Made by a program: the position numbers and the translations under genes. Of a DNA stretch of 64,000 nucleotides, positions 22,481 through 34,700 are shown piece by piece; positions within the stretch are counted from its first letter, which is position 1; every line of letters starts with the position of its first letter. The stretch comes from Paragonimus westermani (Eukaryota > Platyhelminthes > Trematoda > Plagiorchiida > Troglotrematidae): positions 148,225 to 212,224 of the forward strand of contig QNGE01000889.1 of the NCBI GenBank assembly GCA_008508345.1, written 5' to 3'. Under the pieces are notes generated by a model. The model worked only from the letters and a program-made list of their open reading frames with translations. It was not told the origin of the DNA and ran no database searches.

Positions 22481-22919
22481 GGAAGCTGTTTTGCTGATGA
22501 TGACAACTGTGTTTATTGCTTGAGTGTTTGTTAGCTGGGTGTTTCAGTAATCAGTCCCCTCCCTAGTCTGTTTGGCTACGGCCAGCCACGATCATGATGA
22601 TGAGGTGAGGAGATATCAGACACGGAGACCTCATGAAAGTAAGGCCGAAGCACTAATAGCAAGTCTATGCGCTGCTAACGTGCTCTGAAAAAGCTACACT
22701 CGAGTGCAGTGTCTCTTTTCGGAAGGAATTAGCTGGAAAGTTTATGAGAATGCGACAGCCGCGACCAGTTTGTGGCGCAATCACTAACGGCCCACCCTAT
22801 GCCCCGGGAATTTGTGCGTGTGTACGCGTTTTGCGCAGGCACTGAAGGGGGAAAATAAACTCCCTGGATGATGCGCAGGACCCTATGTAGGTAAGTTTCA
22901 CCTGAACCGACAAACACAC
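22481..22919. other. Unassigned intron-like sequence
   Basis: Immediately 3' of the RTE element. A plus-strand gtaagt motif near 22891 has no matching exon. Nothing else recognised. Confidence 0.3.
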
Positions 22920-23165
22920 GGTATGTAGCATACACCTACATCATCATAGACAGCAATACATCAGTGGTTCACATTAATGCCTAACTGCCAAACAACCACG
23001 AAAAAAAGCGAATCTTATATAGGAAGAGAGAAGGGAAAAAGAAGTGGACCGGGAGGGACCTAACTACTGAAAATAACTATGTTTATATTCAAACATTCAA
23101 CACCAAGGTGCGTACACCTTGCAAACAAACAACCGAGCTGCAAGTGAGAGTAAGACGACATCAGC
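22920..23165. repeat. Unclassified interspersed repeat R1, copy B (truncated)
   Basis: Shares the catcagtggttcacattaatg, accacgaaaaaaagcg and caaacattcaacacc-like blocks with copies A (14216) and C (27715), in the same order and orientation. It lacks the later gaccgacggtggc block. Confidence 0.6.
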
Positions 23166-23636
23166 ATACACCTACACTGCATCAGCGATAGATTATGGCC
23201 ATGACATTCGTCAGTAGCCTAGGAAATCCTTTTGAACTGGGAAGGTCTCAGTAACTAACGTTCGGCTATCTGGAATTGAACCTATTCAGAAAACCGTTAC
23301 ATGCCTCTCAACCCCGGAAAACGCCCTTTGGCACTAGGCAGCAGCAAGCCAAGTTGAGCCGAATCCAGCGATAGGATCACAGTACACACAACATCAAGGA
23401 TAAGAGTGATAGAGCTCTTCAAAAATGGTTACGTAATTTGTGAATACATAGAGACCGGACAGGTTACAACTACGTTAACAACTGTAGAGAAATGAAGAAA
23501 ACAATAACCAAAGAAACGATAAACCAGTAATCCGCTTGAGCGTGTCACTTTCAGTTAAAACAAAACCTACAATGACATGCCGGAAAAATGATCGTTAATC
23601 AACCATAGTGGTTAGCTGTGTTCCTCAGCCTCTCAC
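23166..23636. other. Unassigned intron-like sequence
   Basis: No coding signal or recognised repeat. Confidence 0.35.
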
Positions 23637-24300
23637 CTACGAAACTTTATCGGCTTCCGCTTGAGTGATTCATCCTCATGACCCGCTAATCCCAATCTGT
23701 CTGAGGAGGAACTGCAAACAGTAAAACCCGGTCCACTTGCCAAACCAGAGGGACCGCCACGCGATTCTGTGTCTGTCCTGTCCAAACCGTCACTGACCGG
23801 ATCGGCTGAGCGCAACAGTGACCAAGAGTCCACCTCAAATTCGCGGCTTTTCAACGCTTGTCCGAGAATGCATGCTCGGTCGGCCAACGACGGACTAGCT
23901 GGATCTAGTTCGTTTGGATTAGAGCAATCCACACGAAATGTAAGGCCAACATCATCGGCGCTGACCTCAGTTGAAATGACCACGGGAATGTCTACTTGCT
24001 GGCTGCCACCGAAAAGCGCGCCATCAGTGGATTGACTCATCGCACTCGGCTTGCCACCATCAGCCCCTCTAACTATGGACGCCACATCAGCGTCTTTGGA
24101 ACTCAATTTGGCTCGGGCACCTGCATCTTCAGCGTTATCGGCGTTGTTCTCATTGTTATGGCATGTGACAGCGCGAGTTGTCTTTGATGGGGTACCAGCA
24201 ACTCTTACGACCGAAGCCCGTTCGCGTAGGCGTCTCAGAGTGCGTGGTTCTGGGACTTTCATTGGCTGGTGCATATGAGGGTAGACCAGATGACGATGAC
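23637..24300 (-). CDS. Host-gene exon, acidic and serine-rich region
   Basis: Minus-strand exon of 664 nt. The donor is good (cgtag then gtgaga). The acceptor ends tatctgctaataag behind a ctgttctttcccc tract. It completes a serine codon with the exon at 31771-31393 and reads about 220 stop-free codons, leaving in phase 2. The region begins HRHLVYPHMHQPMKVPEPRT, has a basic stretch (RTLRRLRERA), then a long acidic and serine-rich part with NNENNADNAEDAG, and ends SLKRKPIKFR. Composition suggests a disordered regulatory protein. No known domain is recognised. This is the longest open frame outside the transposons. Confidence 0.6.
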
Positions 24301-26369
24301 CTTATTAGCAGATACCAAGGGGAAAGAACAGGGATACCAGTTCCGTTGGCCACAAAGAAAGGTTTACCAAAACTTTAGGTGGGTATGACGGCACAAAACC
24401 AGAGGCAAACAGACCGAAAAAGAAAAGGATGTGTAAGCGAATTCACACGAACATTCTGTTTGGGAAGGACCCGTTGATACTGTGACTAAACTTGCAACTG
24501 GATTCAGAGCAGAGACGGAGGAACCAACGCAAACATATCGCTACCTAATGGATAAAAACAAGATGAAGGTCCTTGTCCTCAGAGAGTTTTTGATGAAAAA
24601 CATGACTGATCGCATGGGGACCGCGCCCTGTAACTGACGGCTACCTAACACAATCAACAATGTGGTCGGTTGATTAAACACCCTACGGTCCCCGCTTCCC
24701 CCTAGCTGCTCTCTTAAGGAACAATCTCTGTGCACACCAGGTTGTTAGGCGTTAGGTTGAATCAAAAGCCTGTCAAGTGACACACGTTCAGTCTTCATGG
24801 GGAAATCGTTCACAGCCATGACTATGCAGGGTGGAATGAATAATCATTTCGGCAATCGGCAGCACAATTGTATACAACATCAAGGAGAAACCGAACATTA
24901 AGCTGCCGCTGTGTGTTGGGCAGACTAAGAAAACAATCGAAACAATGAAGTCCAGGCGGACTTAGAATCATTTACACTCTGCATTAGGGCAATGGGTAGT
25001 TCAATCATGACGCAGAAGACTTGTAACATGGAAGAGAAGTCTAACACGCAAATATGTGGTGGTCTGTTCTGGGGATTCGTCGTCAGTGGCGAGTCTTAGT
25101 TACAGCGAGAACTGACCTTTACGCGATCCACATCGCCAATGATGCTATTCTCACTGTCCCAATGTGGTTCATGAGTTTGTTAGGAAACACAGCAACCTGA
25201 TTTCTTCAGCTGTTGGGCTCCCACTCAAGAAGCATCATTAAAATGGAGAAAAAAATGGCGCCGAGGCCTCCTACTGAATGACTCCACCCAACGATTAGAG
25301 TGTTGGCTTCAACGAGATAGACCTAAAAAAACTCGTTTCGCCGTGGTGTGTTCTCTACAACAAACTCCGATGCAATGCCAGTGTGTTAAGCAGACTGGTC
25401 ACTCGGTCAACATGTCAGTTTGCTCGAGTGGTCAACACTGATTAGCTGTAGCCTTCTATGAATCATTGGTTGACTTCGTGTCAATGACTTTATCCACTCA
25501 AATCCTTTTACATTTTCCTTCCTACCGCAGCATAGTCTAATCTTGGTACTTGGTAACATTTGCTCGTTTTTGTGGAGGTTTCCTGTGTCCAGCGTCATTC
25601 ATTTCTTAGAATGCACTCAAATTCTCCTCTTCAGTTATTCTGCTGCTTCCATTTTACACGACCGACAGCCGTAGTCCCCAACACCACTCTACTGGTCCGT
25701 CGCTGTAGGGTTTCTGGAACACAATATACCTATATCTTATCGCCTCCCTGAAAAACCGGTAGGCCTCGGATTTCACTGTCGTTACACCTCTTTTGATTTA
25801 TCACTCGTCGTCTCCATTCACCATGCACTTCAGTCTCGTTCGGTGAGGTTCTCATACTAAACGCAGATGCGCGTGAAGTGAACTGTTTCACCAAGACTAT
25901 CCCGTTTCTTGCGTGACATCAAATACAGATCATTTCTGAATGAAAACAAGTTGCAGTAATCACTGAATCGGCCTTGTCATTCGACTGACTCTGGTATGAG
26001 ATGCTGGTACGATGCTTGTTTGAGCTCTGGGATTAGGGTGTTTCCCGTTAAGGTATACTCCATAATATCAACATGGTCAAAGTGAAGCTCATCTAAATGT
26101 TGCGTAACATGCATCTTCGTTTGTGCGTAGTATAGTTCGTACATCTGAGAACTAAAAAGGAGGTCCCAACGCCAGAAAGTCCAGAGACCAGAGGCGACTA
26201 CTGGGGCCGTGTGTATGCACTATGGAGGACGTCACCAAAGCGAATGACAATGCACTGTTACTCAGTGTGTGCGGATACACGTACGCCATTCAAATAAGTG
26301 TACGTGTTCGTTGTCCTATGTTTCTGCTACCTTGGCGTGGTGGTCAGGCTTGCGTGCTGTTTAGATCCT
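24301..26369. other. Unassigned intron-like sequence
   Basis: About 2 kb with only short ORFs on both strands and no motif I recognise. Confidence 0.35.
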
Positions 26370-26475
26370 GAGGGCTGTGCTGACTGTGACTTCGGTCCTT
26401 GCAGGTTCAACCTTGTCAGATTGGCCGATGGGGAGCACCCAGACAAAAAGCAGTTGCGCGAGTGTCTGTGGACTT
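26370..26475 (+). repeat. RTE 5' UTR-like block, copy 2
   Basis: Contains the gagggctgtgctgactgtgac block, a tccttgcaggttcaaccttg block and a ggggagcacccagac block in the order seen at 8755-8870. No endonuclease follows, so it is an orphan 5' end. A single N at 26565 marks an assembly join just downstream. Confidence 0.5.
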
Positions 26476-27714
26476 CTATCCATTCCTTTCTTCGGCTTTG
26501 TTGGTGCATTGTATGATGAATGGTCTGCCTGGCTTTTCATAGTTGAGCGAGAAATTTGCTTTTCNTCACTGACAGGCTAATCCGAATCGGATGCCGCCAA
26601 CCATGTTCTCACATAACCTGTAAAAGATTTCGTGCAATACACAAATTCGTGGGCCAAGCGCCTTTTGCGGTCACAACAGAAAAAGGAACTTTTCTCATGA
26701 GGTCTAGACAACATTTCAGCCATGTACGTTTGAACCGTAGGTTGACAGACCAATTCGACTAGCTTTTGCGTAACCCTCTGGGCTCGACGGATATCGGTTT
26801 CCTGATTATTGAAACTAGTGATTTGGGTGTACGTGCTAAACCTACGAAGGCACCGAAAACCACTGACATTCCAACAGTCTACCTCGCCGGTGAAGTAGTG
26901 TACAGCTTTCGGGTGTGCAGCCGAACGAAACTGATCGTGAACACTATCACCAGAGATATTAGGATGAGTTGGCAAGCTTCGAACGAAGAAGCTAGAGTAG
27001 TATGCAAACTTCTGGCCACGGTGCCCACCAGCGAGGTTACAGACAGCCGTTCCGACCTTGTCCAGTCTCACCGACACAACACATTGAGGCGAATGGAAGT
27101 GATCAAACTCACTGATACGAAGTCAACCAATAATCTTCGGAAAGCTACAGCTAATCAGTGTTGGTCACTCGAGCAAACTCGAGCAAACTAGCATGCCAGC
27201 GGAGTGCCCATTTTGTATGGCACTCTGGTGTAGGACCACATTTCTTGCACCTGCGTAAACCGGGTTGTGTACGTGTCACTAGAACCGCTTGGTGCCACAA
27301 ATGCTGGTTTTTCATTCAATTCGGGGAGCAGCACGTTTCCAGCAACAGTGAGTTCCGTACTCTTTATGAAATTGCACTGTTTTTAAAAGTCGTCTGACTC
27401 TCATTCATTAGTACATCATAAGTGTTTTTGGTTTGCTGAAGGCGTATTTCGGAAATATGACACATGCTCCGAAGAATACAGCTTACGGAGTTTGGGAAGA
27501 GGAGTATCTGGATGTACAGTGAGATGTAGTCCACCTGTTGAGATAACAGGGAGAGAGTGGAAGGATTTAGGTGGGGTTCACACAGCACTTGATGTGTATA
27601 GGACAAGAAAGTGAAGCGATCCAAGGATAGATTGCACCGTTTTCAATCAAAGGGGAAAACTGGAAGTCCTCCAGGGTATGCTGAGTCATCAACATCAACA
27701 TCTTCGCCACCAAA
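26476..27714. other. Unassigned, with overlapping open frames on both strands
   Basis: A 166-codon minus-strand ORF (27077-26577) and a 141-codon plus-strand ORF (26766-27191) overlap. Neither shows a family I recognise, nor convincing splice sites. An N lies at 26565. It could be a decayed transposon of another type. Confidence 0.3.
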
Positions 27715-28195
27715 GACTGCAATACATCAGTGGTTCTCGCTGACGTTTAACTGCCACAAAACCATGAAGAAAAAAGCGAACACCAGCTAACAAATACAAG
27801 AGGAGAGGGACCTAGTGGATAAAAAGTAGCCCATAGTCAAGCATCGAAGTAAAAACAAACCAAAAAACCATAGGTGAAAGTAAGGCGTCATCCTTACGGC
27901 TTTCACTGTCCACGCTATTAAGTGCACTTGTTTCACAGACAACTGAGCCAAACAACCATAACATTCACTCAACTGAACCCAACTATCCGCCACCTCACCT
28001 GAATTCACCAGCACCGAGTCCGTGAGTCGTGAGATCCTCGACCCAGAAGATGAACCCGACCGACGGTGGCTAGCCCCTTACGGAATGACCTCATTCACCC
28101 ACACCAGTCGGCCGCAAAATACGCAGAAAATGATCGTGTCGCACAGAAATAGCCGGCATTCTTAGTATATGGCCCAACCATTTGAGTTTATGTAC
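27715..28195. repeat. Unclassified interspersed repeat R1, copy C
   Basis: Has the catcagtggttctcgctgac, accatgaagaaaaaagcg, caagcatcgaagt and gaaagtaaggcg blocks and the later gaccgacggtggc and gtcggcc blocks shared with copy A. The longest shared extent is between copies A and C. Confidence 0.6.
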
Positions 28196-28277
28196 ACTAA
28201 GAGAGTGGACAAAAGGACCTGCTTGGCGCTCACTAAAAATGTCTGCTTCTCATCATCTCACGGTGAAAATCACTCAC

Positions 28278-28487
28278 ATTTGATCGCAGCCTTCGCATTC
28301 AGATAGGCTTTCCAGTCGGCCCTTTTCGAAAAGAACTAGACTCGAGTTTCGCTCTTGTTAGAGCTTGTCAATAGTGCATATCCTTACCACGGCCGATGTT
28401 AGGATTCCGACCACGCTCGAGTCTAGTTCTTCTTTTCGAAAGAGGCCGGCTGGAAGGTCTATTTGACTGCGAAGGCTATGATCAAAT
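28278..28487. mobile_element. MITE-like element with about 60-bp terminal inverted repeats
   Basis: A 210-bp segment begins atttgatcgcagccttcgca and ends with its near-complement tgcgaaggctatgatcaaat. Complementarity continues inward over a gatagg ... ctttccagtcggc block to cgaaaagaactagactcgag, paired with ctcgagtctagttctt near 28419. The roughly 80-bp centre is not self-complementary. No ORF. Size and structure are those of a non-autonomous DNA transposon. Target-site duplication not resolved. Confidence 0.65.
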
Positions 28488-31392
28488 AGGAGAGGTGTTC
28501 AACTTGAAATTAACCAAATCCCCGACTACTCATCAGTAATCACTTCCTATCTGTCTTTTTGCTTGCCTGTTGGTACCATTCGATGTGGGCGATCGAACGC
28601 AGACAACCGTGATCAAATATCTGAAGACTGATCATACCCCTTAATGTCAGAGGCTGGGTTTCGCAGCGGCAGGACAACAGAGTCCTCCGTCGTCATATGT
28701 ATACAATCCTTAAGTTTTAGGTGGATATGCTCTGACGCCAGAAGTGTACCACATCAACCAGTACCGCCCTAGTCTTGAAGACACGCAGTTTTACTTCATG
28801 CCCTACACATTCGCAATAGCTGATGGCATGCTGACTGACATACTGATTGCAAGCGACATCAGTTGCTCGAGAGGAATCACCGAGAGGAACTTGGGGAACA
28901 AGTCATTTCTTTTACAGTTGGCCGTTTAGAGTAAAACCGAACGATTAACGTGGACAAACAGACGCGTGCCACGGACAGACAAACAGAAGACGGTAGTCAT
29001 CGAGGATAAGTTTAATGATATTAGTGAACATGATGGATGACAGAATTAATGTCAAGAGTTTAGAAGAAAACCGTCACAATATTGTGGGCGCCCGTTTGTG
29101 CACAATCCATTAGTGAATTGGAAGATCTTTGGTTATAGCAAATGTGAAATGGTCTTCTAGGAGGGAAGCATAATGTGTACTCTTATATCAATCGCCAGCA
29201 TTTTTGTACCTAACAACGAATGGAAACTGGACGTCCCACCAAGACCATTAGTCAAAAGTTCATCATCAAAATGCGGCATACACAGTATGACAGTGATCTG
29301 ATACCCGTTTGCGTGCAGCTCGGATCTGGAACTGGTTGACAACCACTGGAGTTTGCTGGCTGGAAAAATGTACGGAAAGAGTTGTACCTACGCACAGAAA
29401 TCAGAGCTGATAGATACTATCCGACAAGTATGGATTCAAATTCCGCAATCGCACTTGCGCCCCTCAATAAATAACATGCACAAGTGACGCATAGCAATTC
29501 GCAGACAGAATCCACAGCCCAATTTAGAACGCTACAATCAGTGAAAGTATGAGACAGAGTAATTTTGACTTACTACACTGATCTGATTGTTTCCAACTGC
29601 TGAATGGTACAATACAGCAAACTGTGTATTTTGTAATCACCTGCTGACACCAAAGCACGAACTTCTACTCACAGAAATAGGCGAGAAAGACGAAAGACTT
29701 TGGTTTCCACGCAGTGAGACCGGCATAATAATTGCATTAAACAAGATACCAGAAAATTCCGTGAACTGACTTATCTATCGTGGGAACAGAAAAGCCACCA
29801 TAAAGAACAACGATGACAGCGCACTGTATACAAGAAAATTTAGGAGCTTAACCACACGCGGACAACCTATTCATCAGCTAACTGATGTTTCAGTGAGAAA
29901 TAATTTGCACAACAGCCGCTTGTCTTGTCTTACGACCAGGAGTTATGTGAACAAACGGATGGAGATCAAGTATCAAGGTGCAGACAAACAACGATAATAT
30001 GAAGACGTTACACCAGTATAAGAAATACGGCAAAACTCTATCGGCTTAGGATGATCCGGTGTCACTTTCGAGTGGCCTCACATCAGTATAAGATGAACAA
30101 GTAGCTTTCCCGACGTCATCTAACAGTGGATTAGACAGGAAAGAAAACATTGTACCGAACTGGCTCAACACACGTCAGTAAAACACAGTAACCAGAACAC
30201 ACTGAGATGATAGAGAGGACAAACGTGACTCCCAGCCTTGTCAACATGGTCATGCCTCAACCATATACGGTGAACGGTCTCACTCGTGTCGGACAGGGCA
30301 CCGGTTGCTACGAAACTTCGTACGCTGACTAACTGCAGACATAACAAAAAATGGCGGAAACCACACGGGCAACTTTAAGCTCACTTCGAGTCACAGAAAA
30401 GCGATACCGACACAAACCGAAATGATTCCCATATATGCTAAAGTAGATAAGATGGAGGAAATAATTTATTCACTGTCAGCCAGAATTCCACTTATTTCCG
30501 TCCGTTACCTTATTGATGTAAATAACCTCAAAGGGCAAAACAATGTTCAAGTGATATATCTGTCAACCATGGGTTTCATACATGTGTAATAATATAAAGT
30601 GCAGCAGGAATAAAAAGGTTGAGTTCTTGGTAGGATGCTAAGAATCGCGAGTTGCTAAAAAAAACTTGTTTGATTTTGGCTAACTATATCATCAGGATGA
30701 ATACAGAAACCGTGAAAGTAGATCAAGGAAGCATCGTAAATTGGTAATAGGTTCGTAGCTTACTGTTTCAGCAAACCAGGTTAGCAAACAGAGGCAGTAT
30801 GTTGCTTACTATGTTACAGTTGACTGAAACATTCTCGTTGGTAATCTGGAATCCGCATCTCTATGAACAGCACTTAACCAACTTCAATATCATCAAGATG
30901 TCAAACAGGCTGACGTTTGAACTCTCTGAAGGTAGATTAAGGCAAGGTGAAAACACCAAGAACATACAGACACGGAAGCCCTGAACACAAGCAGGTGGAT
31001 CCGTGGCTCGATCAGCCGCTCAACGTAACAGTGCCGGATAAAACTTCGAAGGCAAGTGAAAAAGCAAGGTTAGTTCTAAGAGCCAACAGTCATTCGGGGC
31101 AAGCACAGTATTAGCTGTCACACGGCCATAGTAGATGGCGGTTCCGATATACCTTGGTCGTTCACGGTTGATCAGTTTACCCAGACAGAGGCTGATTAAC
31201 ACAAACCCACGTTATGTAGTTTAGTCCCAAACTGCCAACCCAATTGGCAGGAATTCCAAAATGAAGTGTATAAACCAAAGCTAGCAAGAAATAAGCAAGA
31301 GTAAAAATACTGCCAAAGTTGACTAAGAACCAATATTATTAGGGCAACGGTTGGGGGCACCAGAATGGGCCCGACAAAAGGACCGCACGTAC
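28488..31392. other. Unassigned intron-like sequence
   Basis: About 2.9 kb between the MITE-like element and the next host exon. Only short ORFs; nothing recognised. Confidence 0.4.
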
Positions 31393-31771
31393 TTCGGAAG
31401 TCTTCGTCGTCGTAATGCCTTGTCTTACGAGGTTGCGAGGCAAGTGACACAGCACCTGATTTTTCACTGTGAGATGAGGTGCTAACACTAAACTGTCTCA
31501 GACTGTCTGAAGACAAGCACAATTTCATGTTTGCATCAATCGCAGAGTCATTGGATTGGTCCAGATCATCAGTTACAATGGGGAACGGCACCGCTGAGGG
31601 ATGCTTCATCACTTCGTCCAGGAATACGGATCCGGGACAAATTGGCTTTTCCACGTCGGAGTGATGAACGGTATGGGATGAATCAACACCACTGCCGCAG
31701 ACGACGATGCCGTGCATATTGGAAGAACAGCCACCGAGCCATGGAGGAGGACCATAATGTGGACGGGTATC
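31393..31771 (-). CDS. Host-gene exon, first of the five phase-matched exons
   Basis: Minus-strand exon of 379 nt. The acceptor is strong (tgtgtcatttttctccaaag) and the donor good (ccgaa then gtacgt). It enters in phase 0 and leaves in phase 1, completing AGT with the exon at 24300-23637. It starts DTRPHYGPPPWLGGCSS, contains PICPGSVFLDEVMKHPSAVP, a serine-rich run (SVSTSSHSEKSG) and ends RHYDDEDFR. Because it enters in phase 0 from an acceptor, earlier exons must exist at higher coordinates. I could not fix them. Family not recognised. Confidence 0.55.
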
Positions 31772-34700
31772 CTTTGGAGAAAAATGACACAAAGGCAATC
31801 AGCACAATGTGATGATCAAACATCTTCAGTCTAAACACAATCAATGGTTCACTACCATCTACCAGAACCTCTACACTGATCTTAGCCAAATATCGTTGCA
31901 TGAGGTTAAATGAATATGATTCAATGTGAAAACAAAAAGCTAAAAGAAAAGCCGCCGAGAAAACCATAGTGTAGAAAAAACATTCGCGCTAAAATAAAGT
32001 TTTTGAACGTTAACTCAACTGTCAGTAAGTTGTGACGTTAATCTTAGATGAAATGGAGTCTGCCGTCTTGGATAGGCGTTCAGTCGCTTGACCCAAAACA
32101 GATAAATGAGAAGAGACGCGGCAACGCTGTTTATTGGAAGAACGAGACAAAACAAAGCCATAGAGGCACTAAATTTGTAGGACGAAACGATCACCATAAA
32201 TGGCCAACAGACAGCGATTCAAATAAAACAGTCATATATGGCAATCACGGCGTCAGAACAAATCACGTTACAGGGGGCATCCGAAAGCAACGTGAGAAAA
32301 CACAATCCAGATAATAAACAAGCGCCAGACCGCACTGCTGCAGTCTGATTGGCCGAGTTGAACCATACCACTGCCACGAGCATACCATCCGAGGTGGGCT
32401 GGCCGATCGAAGTGGCGTGATACGTCGTGGCTGTTTCGTTAGCAGATGCGCCTCTTAACAGTATCTGAGAACTTTCAGTATTCGCCGTTTAAGCAGTATG
32501 ATGTGTAGTTAAAGTCCAATGGGTAGACGTACTTGATGAGTGGCAACAGCCACGAAGCAGGTCGTATGCTTCCGGCGAATTTTGACCATTAGGCATATGA
32601 CACTTAGCTCACCATACTTTCTAAAAATGACAGACTGTAAGAAACCAGCGGGGACAAAACAGAGTTTCAAACGACGATATCACCTCAGAATCAAGGGTCA
32701 AAGAAATTAGCACGCCAAATCGGGATGAGCTTGGAACAAATTATCCGCGTAGAGTAACCTGCCGCAAGCAATCCCTTGCAAAGTAACTTTAATAGGATAA
32801 AGGTCATGTAGAAAACATGTAGTAAACACTATCCTGAACCTAGGCACAGTCATCCACGACAAAACACCCGTTAAGTCCACAGGAGTCATGTTGCTAGGCC
32901 TCACAGTAACCTGAGATTATGTTGACAACGCAATTCTGTGGGACTTTGTTGAGAAATGGAGCACCTGATGGGCGGTATACAGTTTAAAGCCACGTTGCAG
33001 TTATACGTCAAGCAGCCTGGAGGCTTGCGGTAGTTGATCGCTATTGTTTGCTGCCTCCGGCAAGATATAGAACTATTCTGTCTTTCAACTCCCCTTCAAC
33101 TTTGACATCCATGACGTCCCGCACAGGGTTCTGAGTGATTTTAACAACATTACGATGGAATTGCTCTCAAAACAAGAAAACGTTGACTACACCCGTTCAC
33201 CGATTCATATACAACGGCAAAGAGCCCATCCAGAAAGTGCCGTGGCTCGAACAACCGTTCACTGTAAAAGTGAGATGAAATAACCCAAAAACATAACAAC
33301 ACTACAAAAGGTAAAGATAGATAAACATGAAACTAGGAAAAAGAACTAGAAAGGTTATGAGTGAAGGCATACAACTGGTTGCAGCACGCTGACACCTCGG
33401 AAAACGGTCGCACTCAGCTACTTGAGTGATCCAGAGGACCCCTACCCAGCGGGTAGCCCGTACTTATCTTACTCAACAAAACAGTCTGGCTCCACATATT
33501 TCGTAGCCATGCCGTTCCTCGAGCCTATCGATGATGTTGTCTTACTTGGTAACAGTGCACACGTAGGCCAGGACATCCCAGACAGTTTGACAATTAAGGC
33601 ATCCAAATACAGTGTCATGCATCACCCAAGTGAAAATTATGCCCTCGAGATTAGCAGAAGCTTATAACTGCAGTGACATTAGGTGTTGACAGCCTGAGTT
33701 TAGTCAAAGGTTCTGTTTAGTCTGAGAGTTGTAACATTGATCGAAGTGATGTTGAAGGATGTACCACCTTACACATTGCTAAGGTTGTGAAATTTCCTAA
33801 TGAAACATCTTTGACACCGATACCACATCTATCCCTAACTGAAAGGTAGGCTACACAACGCGGTATTGAAACCCGGTAGCTTCACATCAATGACCTTCAT
33901 AGATTGTTTGTAAGCACCGTTAGCTGTGAAGCGCTGCCCGAGTGTGGCGGTGACAACTCATGAACAAAGATGAGCTACGGCAAGGATTTGCGAGCAGAGC
34001 TACGGTTTATGTCGAATAATTTCACCTTAATGATTAAGATGACATGGAGGCGTCCTATGCACTGCTTAGCCGGCACACATCCTTTACTCATGAGTTGACT
34101 GATCAGTGGTTTGTGGTTGGCCTGTAAACTAGGAGCAACCATCAAAGCCTCGGAATGGGGTGAGGTTACAGGTCAACGAAAAGAGGCTAATCGACTTCAG
34201 ACAACAGGAGAATAAAGTGCATCGGTCACGGAAAGCGGTCACCTCACCTTTCCGCAATCTCAGTGACTGCGGTCACGTGGCCTATCAGGTGAGTATCTGG
34301 ACTGTCATTCTAGCATTAAATTAAGGGCCGCGGAGTCAAGCCTGCGGCATTCAGGGTGTGATCCGGCTCCAACAAAATCGAACCAGCTCTCTATCATCTC
34401 GAAAATGATCACTAGAATCAACTGTTTGTAACGTCCCGCGCGTGCAACCCCCAAGGTCGACCATATCACGTCTTGATCACACTCTGAGAGTGGCTGAAGT
34501 TACACCACGGTGGGCAGACAATAACTGTGCGAAGTGGTATGAGAAAACGCATCAAGTCTGGCCTCCAGTGGTTCTACTAAACCGACATCCAACGGATGAT
34601 TAGGTTAACTGACGAGGAACACTGTGGGATATGGCCGCAAGCTGTAGTCAAGGACAGGAATGTTGTCTTGCTAGTTATGGTGACCAACGTCTGCTGTCAT

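Noticed and set aside
33422..33667. 81-codon plus-strand ORF (MSDPEDPYPAG...)
   Set aside because: No domain, splice or repeat evidence found.
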